From positions 168,251-232,250 of the forward strand of contig CAYYXG010000002.1 of the NCBI GenBank assembly GCA_964475595.1: a stretch of DNA of 64,000 nt. The letters run 5' to 3'. The translations under genes and the position numbers were made by a program. This document shows positions 16,807-25,045 of the stretch, piece after piece (within the stretch, counting starts at the first letter, position 1; each line of letters starts with the position of its first letter). The notes beneath the pieces are model-generated. The model saw only the letters and a list, made by a program, of their open reading frames with translations. It did no database searches and had not been told where the DNA came from. The stretch is from RGEC01 sp964475595. Lineage in GTDB: Bacteria; Bacteroidota; Bacteroidia; NS11-12g; UBA955.

Positions 16807-17151
16807 ATGAACACTTTAATTGTAAGAACGCTGAATGGCAAATTTGATTACGCTGCCGACAGGGAATTTGAGGAGAAATTTCACACCATGTTTCCTTATC
16901 TGAAAATCAAACTTAAAAAACTGGCTCTAGGAAACGAGGAACCAATGCTTTGCAATCCGCTTGCACTGATTACCGATAGTACCACGGTAAAAGAACTTTG
17001 TGAAAAAATGGCTGATAGACATGGGAGGGAGGTTGTCATAATGAGATATACCATCAATGCCTGGCTTCCAATAAGGCAATCAAAGCACTGGACGTTGAAA
17101 AGCCAAAATGATGAAGCCCGGAAACTGGCATGTCTCAATCCGGATTTGTAA
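16807..17151 (+). CDS. Small protein of unknown function, candidate target of the receiver-CRP regulator
   Basis: 114 residues, soluble, no signal peptide. From memory it resembles a family of roughly 100-residue uncharacterised Bacteroidota proteins: a basic stretch with MFPYLKIKL near the N-terminus, TTVKELCEKM in the middle, and HWTLKSQNDEARK at the end. No catalytic motif is visible. ATG 16807 is preferred to an in-frame GTG at 16753 because that GTG lies inside a CRP/FNR-type palindrome that should be promoter. It lies 72 bp after the regulator gene, and the maeB promoter begins inside its last codons. Confidence 0.7.
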   Translation: MNTLIVRTLNGKFDYAADREFEEKFHTMFPYLKIKLKKLALGNEEPMLCNPLALITDSTTVKELCEKMADRHGREVVIMRYTINAWLPIRQSKHWTLKSQNDEARKLACLNPDL

Positions 17152-17174
17152 TGCTTTTAAAGGTATTATCTTTG
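17145..17174 (+). promoter_or_regulatory. Full -33/-7 promoter (TTTG-N18-TATCTTTG) of maeB
   Basis: TTTG at 17145-17148 and exact TAnnTTTG at 17167-17174, ending 10 nt before the maeB ATG. The -33 box overlaps the last codons of the upstream small gene. Confidence 0.65.
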
Positions 17175-17184
17175 CCGTCATAAT

Positions 17185-19446
17185 ATGGCGGATAAGAAGT
17201 TTCTGGATGCCCTGGGTTATCACGCTGATGGAAGACCCGGTAAAATTGAGGTAGTAACGACCAAACCCACCCAAACACAGTTCGATTTAGCCCTTGCTTA
17301 TAGCCCGGGGGTAGCCGAACCTTGCCTGAAAATTGCCGAAAATACCGACGATGTATATAAATACACAGCCAAGGGAAATTTGGTTGCGGTGATTAGCAAT
17401 GGAACAGCCGTACTGGGGCTTGGTGATATCGGTCCGGAGGCATCAAAACCGGTGATGGAGGGTAAAGGGGTTCTGTTCAAAATATTTGCAGATATTGATG
17501 TTTTTGACATTGAGTTAAACTGCAAGGATGTAGATGAATTTGTACGCACCGTCAAAGCCATGGAGCCCACCTTTGGTGGAATTAATCTTGAAGATATAAA
17601 AGCCCCGGAGAGTTTTGAAATTGAAGAGCGCTTAAAAGCTGAATTGCAAATTCCCATCATGCATGATGATCAGCATGGAACGGCCATCATCAGCGGTGCT
17701 GCGTTGCTCAATGCGTTGCGCATTGTAAATAAGGAGATAGGTAATATTAAGCTGGTAGTAAACGGGGCAGGAGCGAGCGCCATTGCATGCTCCAAACTGT
17801 TTGTCAGTTTGGGGGTGAATCCCGCCAACTTAACAATGCTGGATAGCAAAGGCGTTATTCATGCCGATCGAAACGACCTGGATAAATACAAAAGCCAGTT
17901 TATTTCCAATTCTGCCGCCAGAACCCTCGAGGAAGCCATGAAAGGTGCCGATGTGTTTGTGGGTTTATCCAAGGGCAATATTCTTACTCCGGAAATGATT
18001 TTGGGGATGGCAGAAAAACCCATCGTCTTTGCCATGGCCAACCCTGACCCTGAAATTGATTATCAGCTGGCAATTGCCACCAGACCTGATATTCTGATGG
18101 CTACAGGCAGAAGTGATTACCCCAATCAGGTAAACAATGTTTTGGGCTTCCCATTTATCTTCAGAGGTGCCCTGGATGTGCGCGCAACCACCATCAACGA
18201 GGAAATGAAACTAGCCGCTGTGCGTGCCATCGCCGATCTCGCATTGGAGCCCGTACCCGAAGTGGTAATGATGGCCTACAATGACTATGATTTAGACTTT
18301 GGCCATCATTACATCATACCCAAACCCATGGATCCACGTTTGCTTACTACGGTGGCCCCTGCGGTGGCTAAAGCTGCCATGGATAGTGGTGTTGCCCGTA
18401 ATCCCATCACAGATTGGGATGCATACAAAGCCGTGTTGCGCAAAAGACTGGGTATAGACAACGATTTTGTGAACCGATTGGTACAACGCGCCAGGAAAAA
18501 GCCCAAACGTGTGGTGTTTTCCGAGGCGGAAGATGTAAAAATTCTCCGCGCTGCACAGACCTGTCTTAATGAAGGGATTGCAACCCCCATTTTGTTGGGA
18601 CGTCCCCATCAGATTCATCGGGTTATGGAGGAGCATAACATCGATCTGGGGCAGGTAACCATTCTGGACCCATGGACCGAAGATGCATTGTGCGAAGAAT
18701 TTGGGGCGCTGCTCTATGAAAAACGAAAGCGAAGCGGTCTCACACAAACTGAAGCGGTGAAAAACATGCGCTACCGGAATTATTTTGGAGCCATGATGGT
18801 GGAAACTGGTAAATGTGATGCGCTTATCAGCGGATTAACAAGGAATTACCCAATTGCGCTGCGACCTATGTTGGAGTGCATTCCGGTGGCAGGTACGGCC
18901 AAGCGCATAGCCGGTATGCACATAGTAATGACCAAAAATGGACCATTGTTTTTATCAGATACCACCGTTAACATTGATTATAAACCCGAAGAACTGGTAG
19001 ACCTGGTACTGAAAGTGCATGAACGGGTGAGTAAGTTTCAAATAGAACCCATCATTGCGCTGGTTACTTACAGCAATTTTGGCAGTAGTCGCGGACCTGC
19101 ACCTGCCCAGATGAGAAAGGCCATAGAAACCTTGCATGAACAATATCCTCACATTCTCGTAGATGGAGAAATGCAGACTACGTATGCCATGGACGGTGAA
19201 GCACGTCTTAGACAATACCCGTTTAATAAACTCGGCAATAAAACTGCCAACACCCTGATTTTCCCGGGACTGAATAGCGGTAATGCTGCTTATCAGCTCA
19301 TGCGGGGAATGGGGATGGTGGATATCATAGGCCCCATTTTACTGGGTTTTGAAAAGAGTGTTCATGTACTCCACCACACCAGCAATGTTCGTGAGATAGT
19401 CAACATGGTTGCATTGGCGGTTTGCGAAGCCCAGGAAAAATCATGA
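17185..19446 (+). CDS. maeB: NADP-dependent malic enzyme with C-terminal phosphotransacetylase-like domain
   Basis: 753 residues, close to E. coli MaeB. The malic domain (about 1-420) has LALAYSPGVAEPCL, GNGTAVLGLGDIG-like metal-site residues (seen as SNGTAVLGLGDIGP), IMHDDQHGTAII, and a Rossmann segment LVVNGAGASAIACSKL. A PTA-like domain follows (about 430-753; ALISGLTRNYPIALRPML, and SNFGSSRGPAPAQMRKAI). It converts malate to pyruvate plus CO2 with NADPH formation. The fused domain usually has a regulatory acetyl-CoA-binding role rather than transferase activity. Its stop overlaps the next gene's ATG (ATGA). Confidence 0.96.
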   Translation: MADKKFLDALGYHADGRPGKIEVVTTKPTQTQFDLALAYSPGVAEPCLKIAENTDDVYKYTAKGNLVAVISNGTAVLGLGDIGPEASKPVMEGKGVLFKIFADIDVFDIELNCKDVDEFVRTVKAMEPTFGGINLEDIKAPESFEIEERLKAELQIPIMHDDQHGTAIISGAALLNALRIVNKEIGNIKLVVNGAGASAIACSKLFVSLGVNPANLTMLDSKGVIHADRNDLDKYKSQFISNSAARTLEEAMKGADVFVGLSKGNILTPEMILGMAEKPIVFAMANPDPEIDYQLAIATRPDILMATGRSDYPNQVNNVLGFPFIFRGALDVRATTINEEMKLAAVRAIADLALEPVPEVVMMAYNDYDLDFGHHYIIPKPMDPRLLTTVAPAVAKAAMDSGVARNPITDWDAYKAVLRKRLGIDNDFVNRLVQRARKKPKRVVFSEAEDVKILRAAQTCLNEGIATPILLGRPHQIHRVMEEHNIDLGQVTILDPWTEDALCEEFGALLYEKRKRSGLTQTEAVKNMRYRNYFGAMMVETGKCDALISGLTRNYPIALRPMLECIPVAGTAKRIAGMHIVMTKNGPLFLSDTTVNIDYKPEELVDLVLKVHERVSKFQIEPIIALVTYSNFGSSRGPAPAQMRKAIETLHEQYPHILVDGEMQTTYAMDGEARLRQYPFNKLGNKTANTLIFPGLNSGNAAYQLMRGMGMVDIIGPILLGFEKSVHVLHHTSNVREIVNMVALAVCEAQEKS

Positions 19447-19880
19447 GTCGTACGCAACCTTCACTGCTGGAGTGGGGCAGTAAAATGCAGATTCAAAGTA
19501 TTGGCCTGAGGTACGAAGTATTGAGAAAACCTTTGGGCATGTTTTTTACTCCCGAAGAATTGATGGCTGAATCTGGGCAAATCCATGTTGGAATGGTAAT
19601 AGGGGAACGCGTTCTGGCGGTGTTGTTGCTGAAATTAATGGACGGAAACGTAGCCAAAATGCGTCAGGTAGCGGTGGCAGAATCTTTTCAAGGACAAGGT
19701 TTGGGAAAACAACTCGTTAGGTTTTCGGAGCAAATATGCCGAGAAAAACAGGTGAAAAGAATAGAACTACACGCACGCAAATCAGCCGTTCAGTTTTATC
19801 AGACGCTGGGTTACCAAACACAGGGTAATGAATTTGAAGAGGTTGGCATACCGCATATGGCCATGTTTCTTGATTTGTAG
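19443..19880 (+). CDS. GNAT-family N-acetyltransferase
   Basis: 145 residues. The acetyl-CoA-binding motif A is clear (MRQVAVAESFQGQGLGKQLV), followed by motif B (AVQFYQTLGYQTQGNEF) and a conserved GIPHMAMFLDL end. This pattern is close to the YitI/ElaA-like small acetyltransferases. The substrate is unknown. ATG 19443 overlaps the maeB stop, so it is translationally coupled; a frame beginning at 19422 lies inside maeB. Its stop is 1 bp from the stop of the convergent gene. Confidence 0.88.
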   Translation: MSRTQPSLLEWGSKMQIQSIGLRYEVLRKPLGMFFTPEELMAESGQIHVGMVIGERVLAVLLLKLMDGNVAKMRQVAVAESFQGQGLGKQLVRFSEQICREKQVKRIELHARKSAVQFYQTLGYQTQGNEFEEVGIPHMAMFLDL

Positions 19881-19881
19881 T

Positions 19882-20646
19882 TTATCTGTATCCATGCCAA
19901 TTTCCTGTTTCGCGGTCGTAGAGCCAATAATAACCATTGGCATAGGCGATGTCTCCACAGATTGGTTTAGGGCCGGTTTCATCCATGATTTGTAATATAC
20001 TACGGCAACGTCCACTTTTCACACTGTACAGCAAAATACGATGTTGCCCTCGATCATAAATTCCAATTTCCTTATTTCGAATACCGGTGTAAATGAGTCC
20101 CATGCTGTTTAACTCATTTTCATAATCATCAATCATTAGAGTAACGGGTGCACGATGGTTTGCATTCCTGGTTTTATATCGGAATATGGTTTTATCGTGA
20201 TAATACCATAGTTCTTTTCGATGTCTTACCCAGACACCATTGCCAATGGCAACCGGATTGTGGAGCGAATAAAAAATATTTTCAAAATAGGCCGGATTTC
20301 CCTCCTGTAGGTGAATAACGTACAAACCTTCCATCCCTGAAGCATAACTTTTTAGGGCTTTTCCGGAGTTTTCCATCCATAAACTACCTGGATCAAAAGG
20401 TAATAAATAGGGCTTTTTAATCGCCTTACCTTCATGATTATAAATGATTAACCATTTTTCTCCGGTACCGGAAACAGCAGTATAATAACGATTGATCAGC
20501 GGGTGCCAAACCACAGACACTCCCATGCCTCCTTTAACGCCATCTGAAACCAGTTTGAATGCAGGTCTAATCTGTTCTACCGGCTGGGCACTACTATTGA
20601 TGGCAAATAATATAACACTGCAGCTGTAAAAAATGAATCTTAACAC
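19882..20646 (-). CDS. Secreted protein of unknown function, possible beta-propeller
   Basis: 254 residues. A signal peptide (FYSCSVILFAINSSAQ) is followed by Trp/Tyr-rich segments that repeat a 'value-then-display' pattern (WHPLINRYYTAVSGTGEKWL, LWYYHDKTIFRYKT, EIGIYDRGQHRILLYSVKS). This suggests blades of a small propeller, but no family was recognised. The start is GTG at 20646; no ATG is available before the signal peptide, and a -7 element (TAATTTTG, 20669-20676) sits 22 nt upstream. Monocistronic. Confidence 0.7.
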   Translation of the reverse strand: MLRFIFYSCSVILFAINSSAQPVEQIRPAFKLVSDGVKGGMGVSVVWHPLINRYYTAVSGTGEKWLIIYNHEGKAIKKPYLLPFDPGSLWMENSGKALKSYASGMEGLYVIHLQEGNPAYFENIFYSLHNPVAIGNGVWVRHRKELWYYHDKTIFRYKTRNANHRAPVTLMIDDYENELNSMGLIYTGIRNKEIGIYDRGQHRILLYSVKSGRCRSILQIMDETGPKPICGDIAYANGYYWLYDRETGNWHGYR

Positions 20647-20668
20647 CGTGGCAAATTGGCCTACAACC

Positions 20669-20676
20669 CAAAATTA
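20669..20676 (-). promoter_or_regulatory. -7 promoter element (TAATTTTG) of the secreted-protein gene
   Basis: Exact TAnnTTTG on the minus strand, 22 nt before the GTG start at 20646. Confidence 0.45.
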
Positions 20677-20781
20677 AGGTATGATTTTAGTTCATTTTCA
20701 GATTGATATTTATCAGGGTTAGACTGGTCGTTATTTCACCCAATTTAATCTGATTCGTAGACGTTGGGAAATTGTAGCGTG

Positions 20782-20789
20782 TATATTTG
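20782..20789 (+). promoter_or_regulatory. -7 promoter element (TATATTTG) of rseP-hscB
   Basis: Exact TAnnTTTG, 7 nt before ATG 20797. It supports this start over an upstream in-frame ATG at 20764, which would precede the transcript. Confidence 0.6.
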
Positions 20790-20796
20790 CACCTTT

Positions 20797-22143
20797 ATGG
20801 GAACTCTCATCACCGTTTCGCAATTTTTACTTGCCCTGTCAATTTTAATCATTTTACATGAACTGGGACATTTTCTGGCTGCCAGATACTTTGGCATAAA
20901 AGTGGAAAAATTTTATCTGTTTTTCGATGCGTGGGGGATTAAACTTTTCAAGTTTAGAAAAGGTGAAACTGAATACGGCATTGGTTGGCTTCCATTGGGC
21001 GGTTATGTTAAAATATCCGGCATGGTGGATGAAAGTCTTGATAAGGAACAGCTGAAATCCGAGCCGCAAAGTTGGGAATTTAGAGGCAAACCCGCCTGGC
21101 AACGTTTAATCGTAATGATTGGTGGGGTTACCGTCAATTTACTGCTTGGCATTCTCATATTTTGGATGCTAACCTGGACCCAGGGTGAAAAATATGTGCC
21201 CACCGCCGCTATCAATGAGTCCGGTGGTATATATGCAGGCCCTATAGGTAAAAAAATAGGATTCCAATCCGGCGACAAAATTCTGGCCTTGAATGGCAAG
21301 CCCAGTGAAAATATTATGCAAGAATTTGCTGATCCCGATTTTATCATGGGGGATAAGCATGAGGCAAAAGTGAATCGCAATGGTAAAGATACCACCATTA
21401 TGCTTTCACCTAAAATACAGGAACTGCTGTCTGAAAAATCTGAATTTCCTGTCATATCACCTCAGTATTCGTTTGAAATTGCCTCTGTGGTGGATGGTAC
21501 ACCGGCTGCCAAAGCGAAATTGGAAAAAGGTGATGTAATTACGCACATTGACAGTCAGCCCATAGCCAGTTTCATGGATTTTAAAGAAATTATTCAGCAG
21601 AAAAAGAATAAGAACATTGCATTGACCGTCAGGAATAATCCCAATTCCTCAATTCGTGTGGTTAAATTGAAAGTAGAAGCCGATGGAACCATTGGTTTTA
21701 AACCCAAATTATCCGGATTTGAAAATAAAGAAAAAACCATTCAGTATGGATTCTTCGAGTCTGCCGGGATGGGCGCATCCAAGGCCTTTTCATTTCTGGC
21801 AGCCAATGCCAAGGGTTTTGGTAAAATCTTCAGTGGTGAGGTCGATCCCCGCAAATCACTTGCAGGTCCGGTTGGTATGGCTCAAATGTATGGTTCTACC
21901 TGGGACTGGGTTAACTTCTGGGGGTTGACAGCCATGATTTCACTGGGGTTGGCATTTTTGAACATTATTCCCATTCCTGCACTGGATGGTGGTCATGTGA
22001 TGTTTCTGCTTTGGGAGATGATTACCCGCAAACCGGTGAGTGAAAAAGCCCTGTATATAGGTCAGGTGATAGGAATGGTTATACTCGGCTCTCTCATGAT
22101 TTTCATATTCTGGGTAGATATTGCCCGTGCCCTGGGTTTCTGA
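20797..22143 (+). CDS. rseP: RIP metalloprotease RseP (site-2 protease)
   Basis: 448 residues. The first membrane helix holds the zinc motif HELGH (H21, E22, H25). A periplasmic part has PDZ-like segments (SGDKILALNGKPS; KLEKGDVITHIDSQPI). The C-terminal helices contain NIIPIPALDGGH, supplying the third zinc ligand Asp. It cleaves membrane-spanning anti-sigma factors or signal peptide remnants within the inner membrane; the sigma/anti-sigma pair at 39-40 kb is one possible client (inference). The gene for the J-domain protein follows 6 bp later. Confidence 0.96.
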   Translation: MGTLITVSQFLLALSILIILHELGHFLAARYFGIKVEKFYLFFDAWGIKLFKFRKGETEYGIGWLPLGGYVKISGMVDESLDKEQLKSEPQSWEFRGKPAWQRLIVMIGGVTVNLLLGILIFWMLTWTQGEKYVPTAAINESGGIYAGPIGKKIGFQSGDKILALNGKPSENIMQEFADPDFIMGDKHEAKVNRNGKDTTIMLSPKIQELLSEKSEFPVISPQYSFEIASVVDGTPAAKAKLEKGDVITHIDSQPIASFMDFKEIIQQKKNKNIALTVRNNPNSSIRVVKLKVEADGTIGFKPKLSGFENKEKTIQYGFFESAGMGASKAFSFLAANAKGFGKIFSGEVDPRKSLAGPVGMAQMYGSTWDWVNFWGLTAMISLGLAFLNIIPIPALDGGHVMFLLWEMITRKPVSEKALYIGQVIGMVILGSLMIFIFWVDIARALGF

Positions 22144-22149
22144 TGAATC

Positions 22150-22677
22150 ATGAATCCTTTTGCTTTTTTTGAAATAACGCCTGCATTTCAAATTGATATT
22201 CAGGCACTTCGAAAGGCATTTCTGGCCAATCAGCGTAAATGGCACCCGGATTTTCATGCAGGAAATCCGGATATGTACGGCCTTGCCATGGAAAAAACGG
22301 CAGCGAATAATGAAGCTTATGCCATATTAACCGATACCTACAGCCGACTAAAATGCTTATTGGCAATTAACGAAATTGAGGTGGATAAAATACAGGTGCT
22401 TCCCCCCGAATTTCTCATGGAAATGATGGATGTGAGTGACTTGATTGAGGATTCACAATCCGGCAACCAGCAAAGTAAACAACAGGCAGAGGAAATGCTA
22501 GAAAGGTATTTTAGGGAAAATGAATTGTCTTTGACGGCACTTTCAGTAGAGGCAGATAATGCGGCGGTCGATCAGGGATATGACAGAGAAACCTTGCTAA
22601 AGGCAGCGGCCCTTTATCAGCAGCATCGTTATCTTTGTCGATTGCGTAAAAATCTTTCCGGCATCAAAGAACTCTGA
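22150..22677 (+). CDS. hscB: HscB-like J-domain co-chaperone for Fe-S cluster assembly
   Basis: 175 residues. The N-terminal J-domain has HPD at residues 32-34 (QRKWHPDFH), preceded by FFEITPAFQID as in HscB. The C-terminal helical bundle has the HscB-like pattern LPPEFLMEMMD. HscB delivers the scaffold protein IscU to the chaperone HscA. No isc or hsc partner gene is nearby; it appears cotranscribed with rseP. The roughly 175-residue length and early J-domain separate it from general DnaJ. Confidence 0.85.
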   Translation: MNPFAFFEITPAFQIDIQALRKAFLANQRKWHPDFHAGNPDMYGLAMEKTAANNEAYAILTDTYSRLKCLLAINEIEVDKIQVLPPEFLMEMMDVSDLIEDSQSGNQQSKQQAEEMLERYFRENELSLTALSVEADNAAVDQGYDRETLLKAAALYQQHRYLCRLRKNLSGIKEL

Positions 22678-22687
22678 GCATAATCCT

Positions 22688-22695
22688 TAAATTTG
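22688..22695 (+). promoter_or_regulatory. -7 promoter element (TAAATTTG) of the phosphoribosyltransferase gene
   Basis: Exact TAnnTTTG, 8 nt before the TTG at 22704 and 14 nt before a second in-frame TTG at 22710. No ATG exists at the head of the conserved protein, so a TTG start on a near-leaderless mRNA is likely. Confidence 0.55.
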
Positions 22696-22703
22696 CTTAA
22701 TAA

Positions 22704-23204
22704 TTGACATTGGACATCACAAAAACCCATATTCTCAATCACGCAGAGATTCTCACCAAGCTGGAAAGAATGGCTTGCGAAATTTGCGAAAAGCACATTG
22801 ATAGCGGTGAATTGCTTATTTGCGGTTTGAATGACCGTGGTTTTGCCCTTTCGCAATTACTGGGCAAGAAGGTTGCCGCAATTGACCCCAACCTGAAAGT
22901 TACCGATATCAATGCGCGTGTTACCGGCGATACAGTTCAGTTTCTGCCTGAGGTGAATTTTCAGGGTAAACATGTATTGGTTATGGACGATGTAATCAAT
23001 ACCGGAAGCACGCTCATGCTGGTGTTGTCAGAAATTTACCGTTTTAAACCCAATAGCATTGGTACGGTTTTTTTGGCAAAAAGAGAACACCGAAACTTTC
23101 CGGTGAAAGCAGATTATGTAGGCATCTCCATTGCCACTACGCTGCAGGAGCACGTTCAGTTTGACAGCACTGATCCCAATAATCTTTCTATTTACCTGAT
23201 TTAA
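22704..23204 (+). CDS. PyrR-like type I phosphoribosyltransferase
   Basis: 166 residues. The PRPP-binding loop is seen at 91-103 (VLVMDDVINTGST). The flanking pattern (FLAKREHRNFPVKADYVGIS) resembles PyrR, the bifunctional uracil phosphoribosyltransferase and pyrimidine attenuator. Bacteroidota homologues are usually annotated only as phosphoribosyltransferase; RNA binding is not implied by the sequence. The start codon is TTG (22704 or 22710). No pyr gene is adjacent. Its stop lies 2 bp from that of the convergent MFS gene. Confidence 0.8.
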   Translation: MTLDITKTHILNHAEILTKLERMACEICEKHIDSGELLICGLNDRGFALSQLLGKKVAAIDPNLKVTDINARVTGDTVQFLPEVNFQGKHVLVMDDVINTGSTLMLVLSEIYRFKPNSIGTVFLAKREHRNFPVKADYVGISIATTLQEHVQFDSTDPNNLSIYLI

Positions 23205-23206
23205 TT

Positions 23207-24469
23207 TTATTCTTCCACATAGTTAAGATCCTTGTGGAAACTCTCCTTTACATTGTAAGTGCCCCAGGCGGCCAGTAACAAACAAATGGCACCCACAATC
23301 AGTGCGGCAATAGAATTTGCATTTTGCCCCAGTTGCATGTTGGTTAATGCGTTAAAACCAAGGGTGATGGGAACCACGCCACCCCTCACAAAGTTGGGAA
23401 CCGTGGCAGTTACCGTACTTCTGATATTGGTGCCAAACTGCTCGCTGGCATTGGTTACAAACAAGGCCCAGTATCCTGTGGCAAGTCCCAGCAGATAACT
23501 CATGCCCTTGAGCCAGGTAGGAGAGACGTTGCTGCTGAATAAATAAACCAGGGTGAGTATCGCAATACCGGTCAGATTAAAGAATATCACCTTTTTACGG
23601 CTTTTAAAAAGTTGTGAAAGCAGTCCGCTTAACAAATCCCCGCTGCTAAGGCCCAGATAGCTCCACATTACCATCTCGGCGGTTTTAATACTTCCACCCT
23701 GTATCCCAATTTCCGGTATAAATCTGCCCGATAATGCAATGAGTACGCCCACTACAAACCAAACAGGCAAGCCGATGACAATACATGACAGGTATTTCTT
23801 AAATGTTTGCCGATCTCGGAGCAACATGAAAAAATTGCCTTTTACTACATCGGTCTTTTTTAGTTCATGAAACATGGAGCTCTCGAAAGTGCCTGCTCTC
23901 AGTGCCAGTAAAACCAGGCCTAAAACACCCCCCATTATATAAGCCGTTTGCCAGTTTTGAATATTATCAGACAGCAGATTTCTTAAAACCAGGGTTATTT
24001 CGGGTCGGTTTGCAACAAAAAAAGCAAATACAGCTCCTAAAGCACCAAAGGTTACAATAATCATAGTGCCAATGCCCCGTTTTTTGGTGGGCATGCTTTC
24101 GGCTACCAATGTCACAGCGGCGCCAAGCTCTCCGGCTAATCCTACACCAGCAATGAAACGCCAAATTGCGTATTCGGTGAGGTTGCTTACAAAAGCGTTC
24201 GCAATATTGGCAAAACTATACAGGAGAATGCTTCCAAAAAGCACGGAAACCCTTCCTTTACGGTCGCCCCATATTCCCCAAATCAATCCGCCCAGTAGCA
24301 TTCCCGACATTTGCCAGTTGAAAAGGGTTGTTTCAAATTCAGGTGCTATGCCCAGCGCCTTCATGCTATCTACCTTAATGATATTAAAGAGTATGAGGTC
24401 GTAAATGTCCACAAAGTACCCAAGAGACGCCACGATAATCAGCAATACGATATTCTTTTTGGCTGCCAT
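23207..24469 (-). CDS. MFS transporter
   Basis: 420 residues with about 12 hydrophobic helices. The MFS loop signature is seen as WGDRKGRVSVLFGS between helices 2 and 3, and RFIAGVGLAGELGAAVTLVAES in helices 4-5, a pattern typical of the sugar/metabolite:H+ symporter branch. Substrate unknown. ATG 24469 starts 8 bp after the msrC stop, so the two are cotranscribed; a longer frame to 24505 would begin inside msrC. Confidence 0.92.
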   Translation of the reverse strand: MAAKKNIVLLIIVASLGYFVDIYDLILFNIIKVDSMKALGIAPEFETTLFNWQMSGMLLGGLIWGIWGDRKGRVSVLFGSILLYSFANIANAFVSNLTEYAIWRFIAGVGLAGELGAAVTLVAESMPTKKRGIGTMIIVTFGALGAVFAFFVANRPEITLVLRNLLSDNIQNWQTAYIMGGVLGLVLLALRAGTFESSMFHELKKTDVVKGNFFMLLRDRQTFKKYLSCIVIGLPVWFVVGVLIALSGRFIPEIGIQGGSIKTAEMVMWSYLGLSSGDLLSGLLSQLFKSRKKVIFFNLTGIAILTLVYLFSSNVSPTWLKGMSYLLGLATGYWALFVTNASEQFGTNIRSTVTATVPNFVRGGVVPITLGFNALTNMQLGQNANSIAALIVGAICLLLAAWGTYNVKESFHKDLNYVEE

Positions 24470-24477
24470 GTTATATT

Positions 24478-24951
24478 TTAAAAGAGATTGCCCAAAGTTG
24501 CACAAATTTTCTCCAGAAACAAACGATCGGTCTCGTCAAAACACGAAAATTGTTCACTATCTGCATCCAGTACCGCCACCACAGTGCCATTTTTAAAAAC
24601 CGGAACTACAATTTCACTGTTACTTTCTGCAGAGCAGGCAATATGACCGGGAAACTGGTGTACATCTTCCACTATCAAAGTTTCTTTTTTTGCCCATGCA
24701 GTTCCACAAACGCCCTTCTCATAAGCAATTCGGGTGCAGGCAACCGGTCCCTGAAACGGTCCTAAAACCAGTTGACGGTCCTTTACCAGGTAAAACCCAA
24801 TCCACCACCATTTGAATGCTTCTTTCAGCACAGCCGAAACGTTGGCCAGTCCTGCAATCAAGTCTGTTTCTTTTTCTATCAGCCCTTGAATGCGGATAAG
24901 GCATTCTCCATAAATAGCGGTTTTATGCTCGGTTTTCTGCATATCAGTCAT
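24478..24951 (-). CDS. msrC: GAF-domain free methionine-(R)-sulfoxide reductase
   Basis: 157 residues, one GAF domain. The three family cysteines are C72 (GPVACTRI), C82 (GVCGTAW) and C106 (HIACSAESNSEIVVPV), with WWWIGFYLV forming the pocket. This identifies fRMsr, which reduces free methionine-R-sulfoxide using thioredoxin, rather than a generic sensory GAF protein. It is the first gene of a two-gene unit with the MFS transporter. ATG 24951 is used; an in-frame ATG at 24942 is also possible. Confidence 0.93.
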   Translation of the reverse strand: MTDMQKTEHKTAIYGECLIRIQGLIEKETDLIAGLANVSAVLKEAFKWWWIGFYLVKDRQLVLGPFQGPVACTRIAYEKGVCGTAWAKKETLIVEDVHQFPGHIACSAESNSEIVVPVFKNGTVVAVLDADSEQFSCFDETDRLFLEKICATLGNLF

Positions 24952-25045
24952 GGGATTATCGTGGATAAATGGTTGCGAAAATAACGCCTAAACGTTTGTT
25001 AGCGTGCGCCGAATGTAGTTAGTTTGAAGGTTTATCTGTTGATAC

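Noticed and set aside
24478..24951. GAF domain read as a signalling or phytochrome-like sensor
   Set aside because: The three conserved cysteines in their exact contexts identify free methionine-R-sulfoxide reductase, and there is no output domain.
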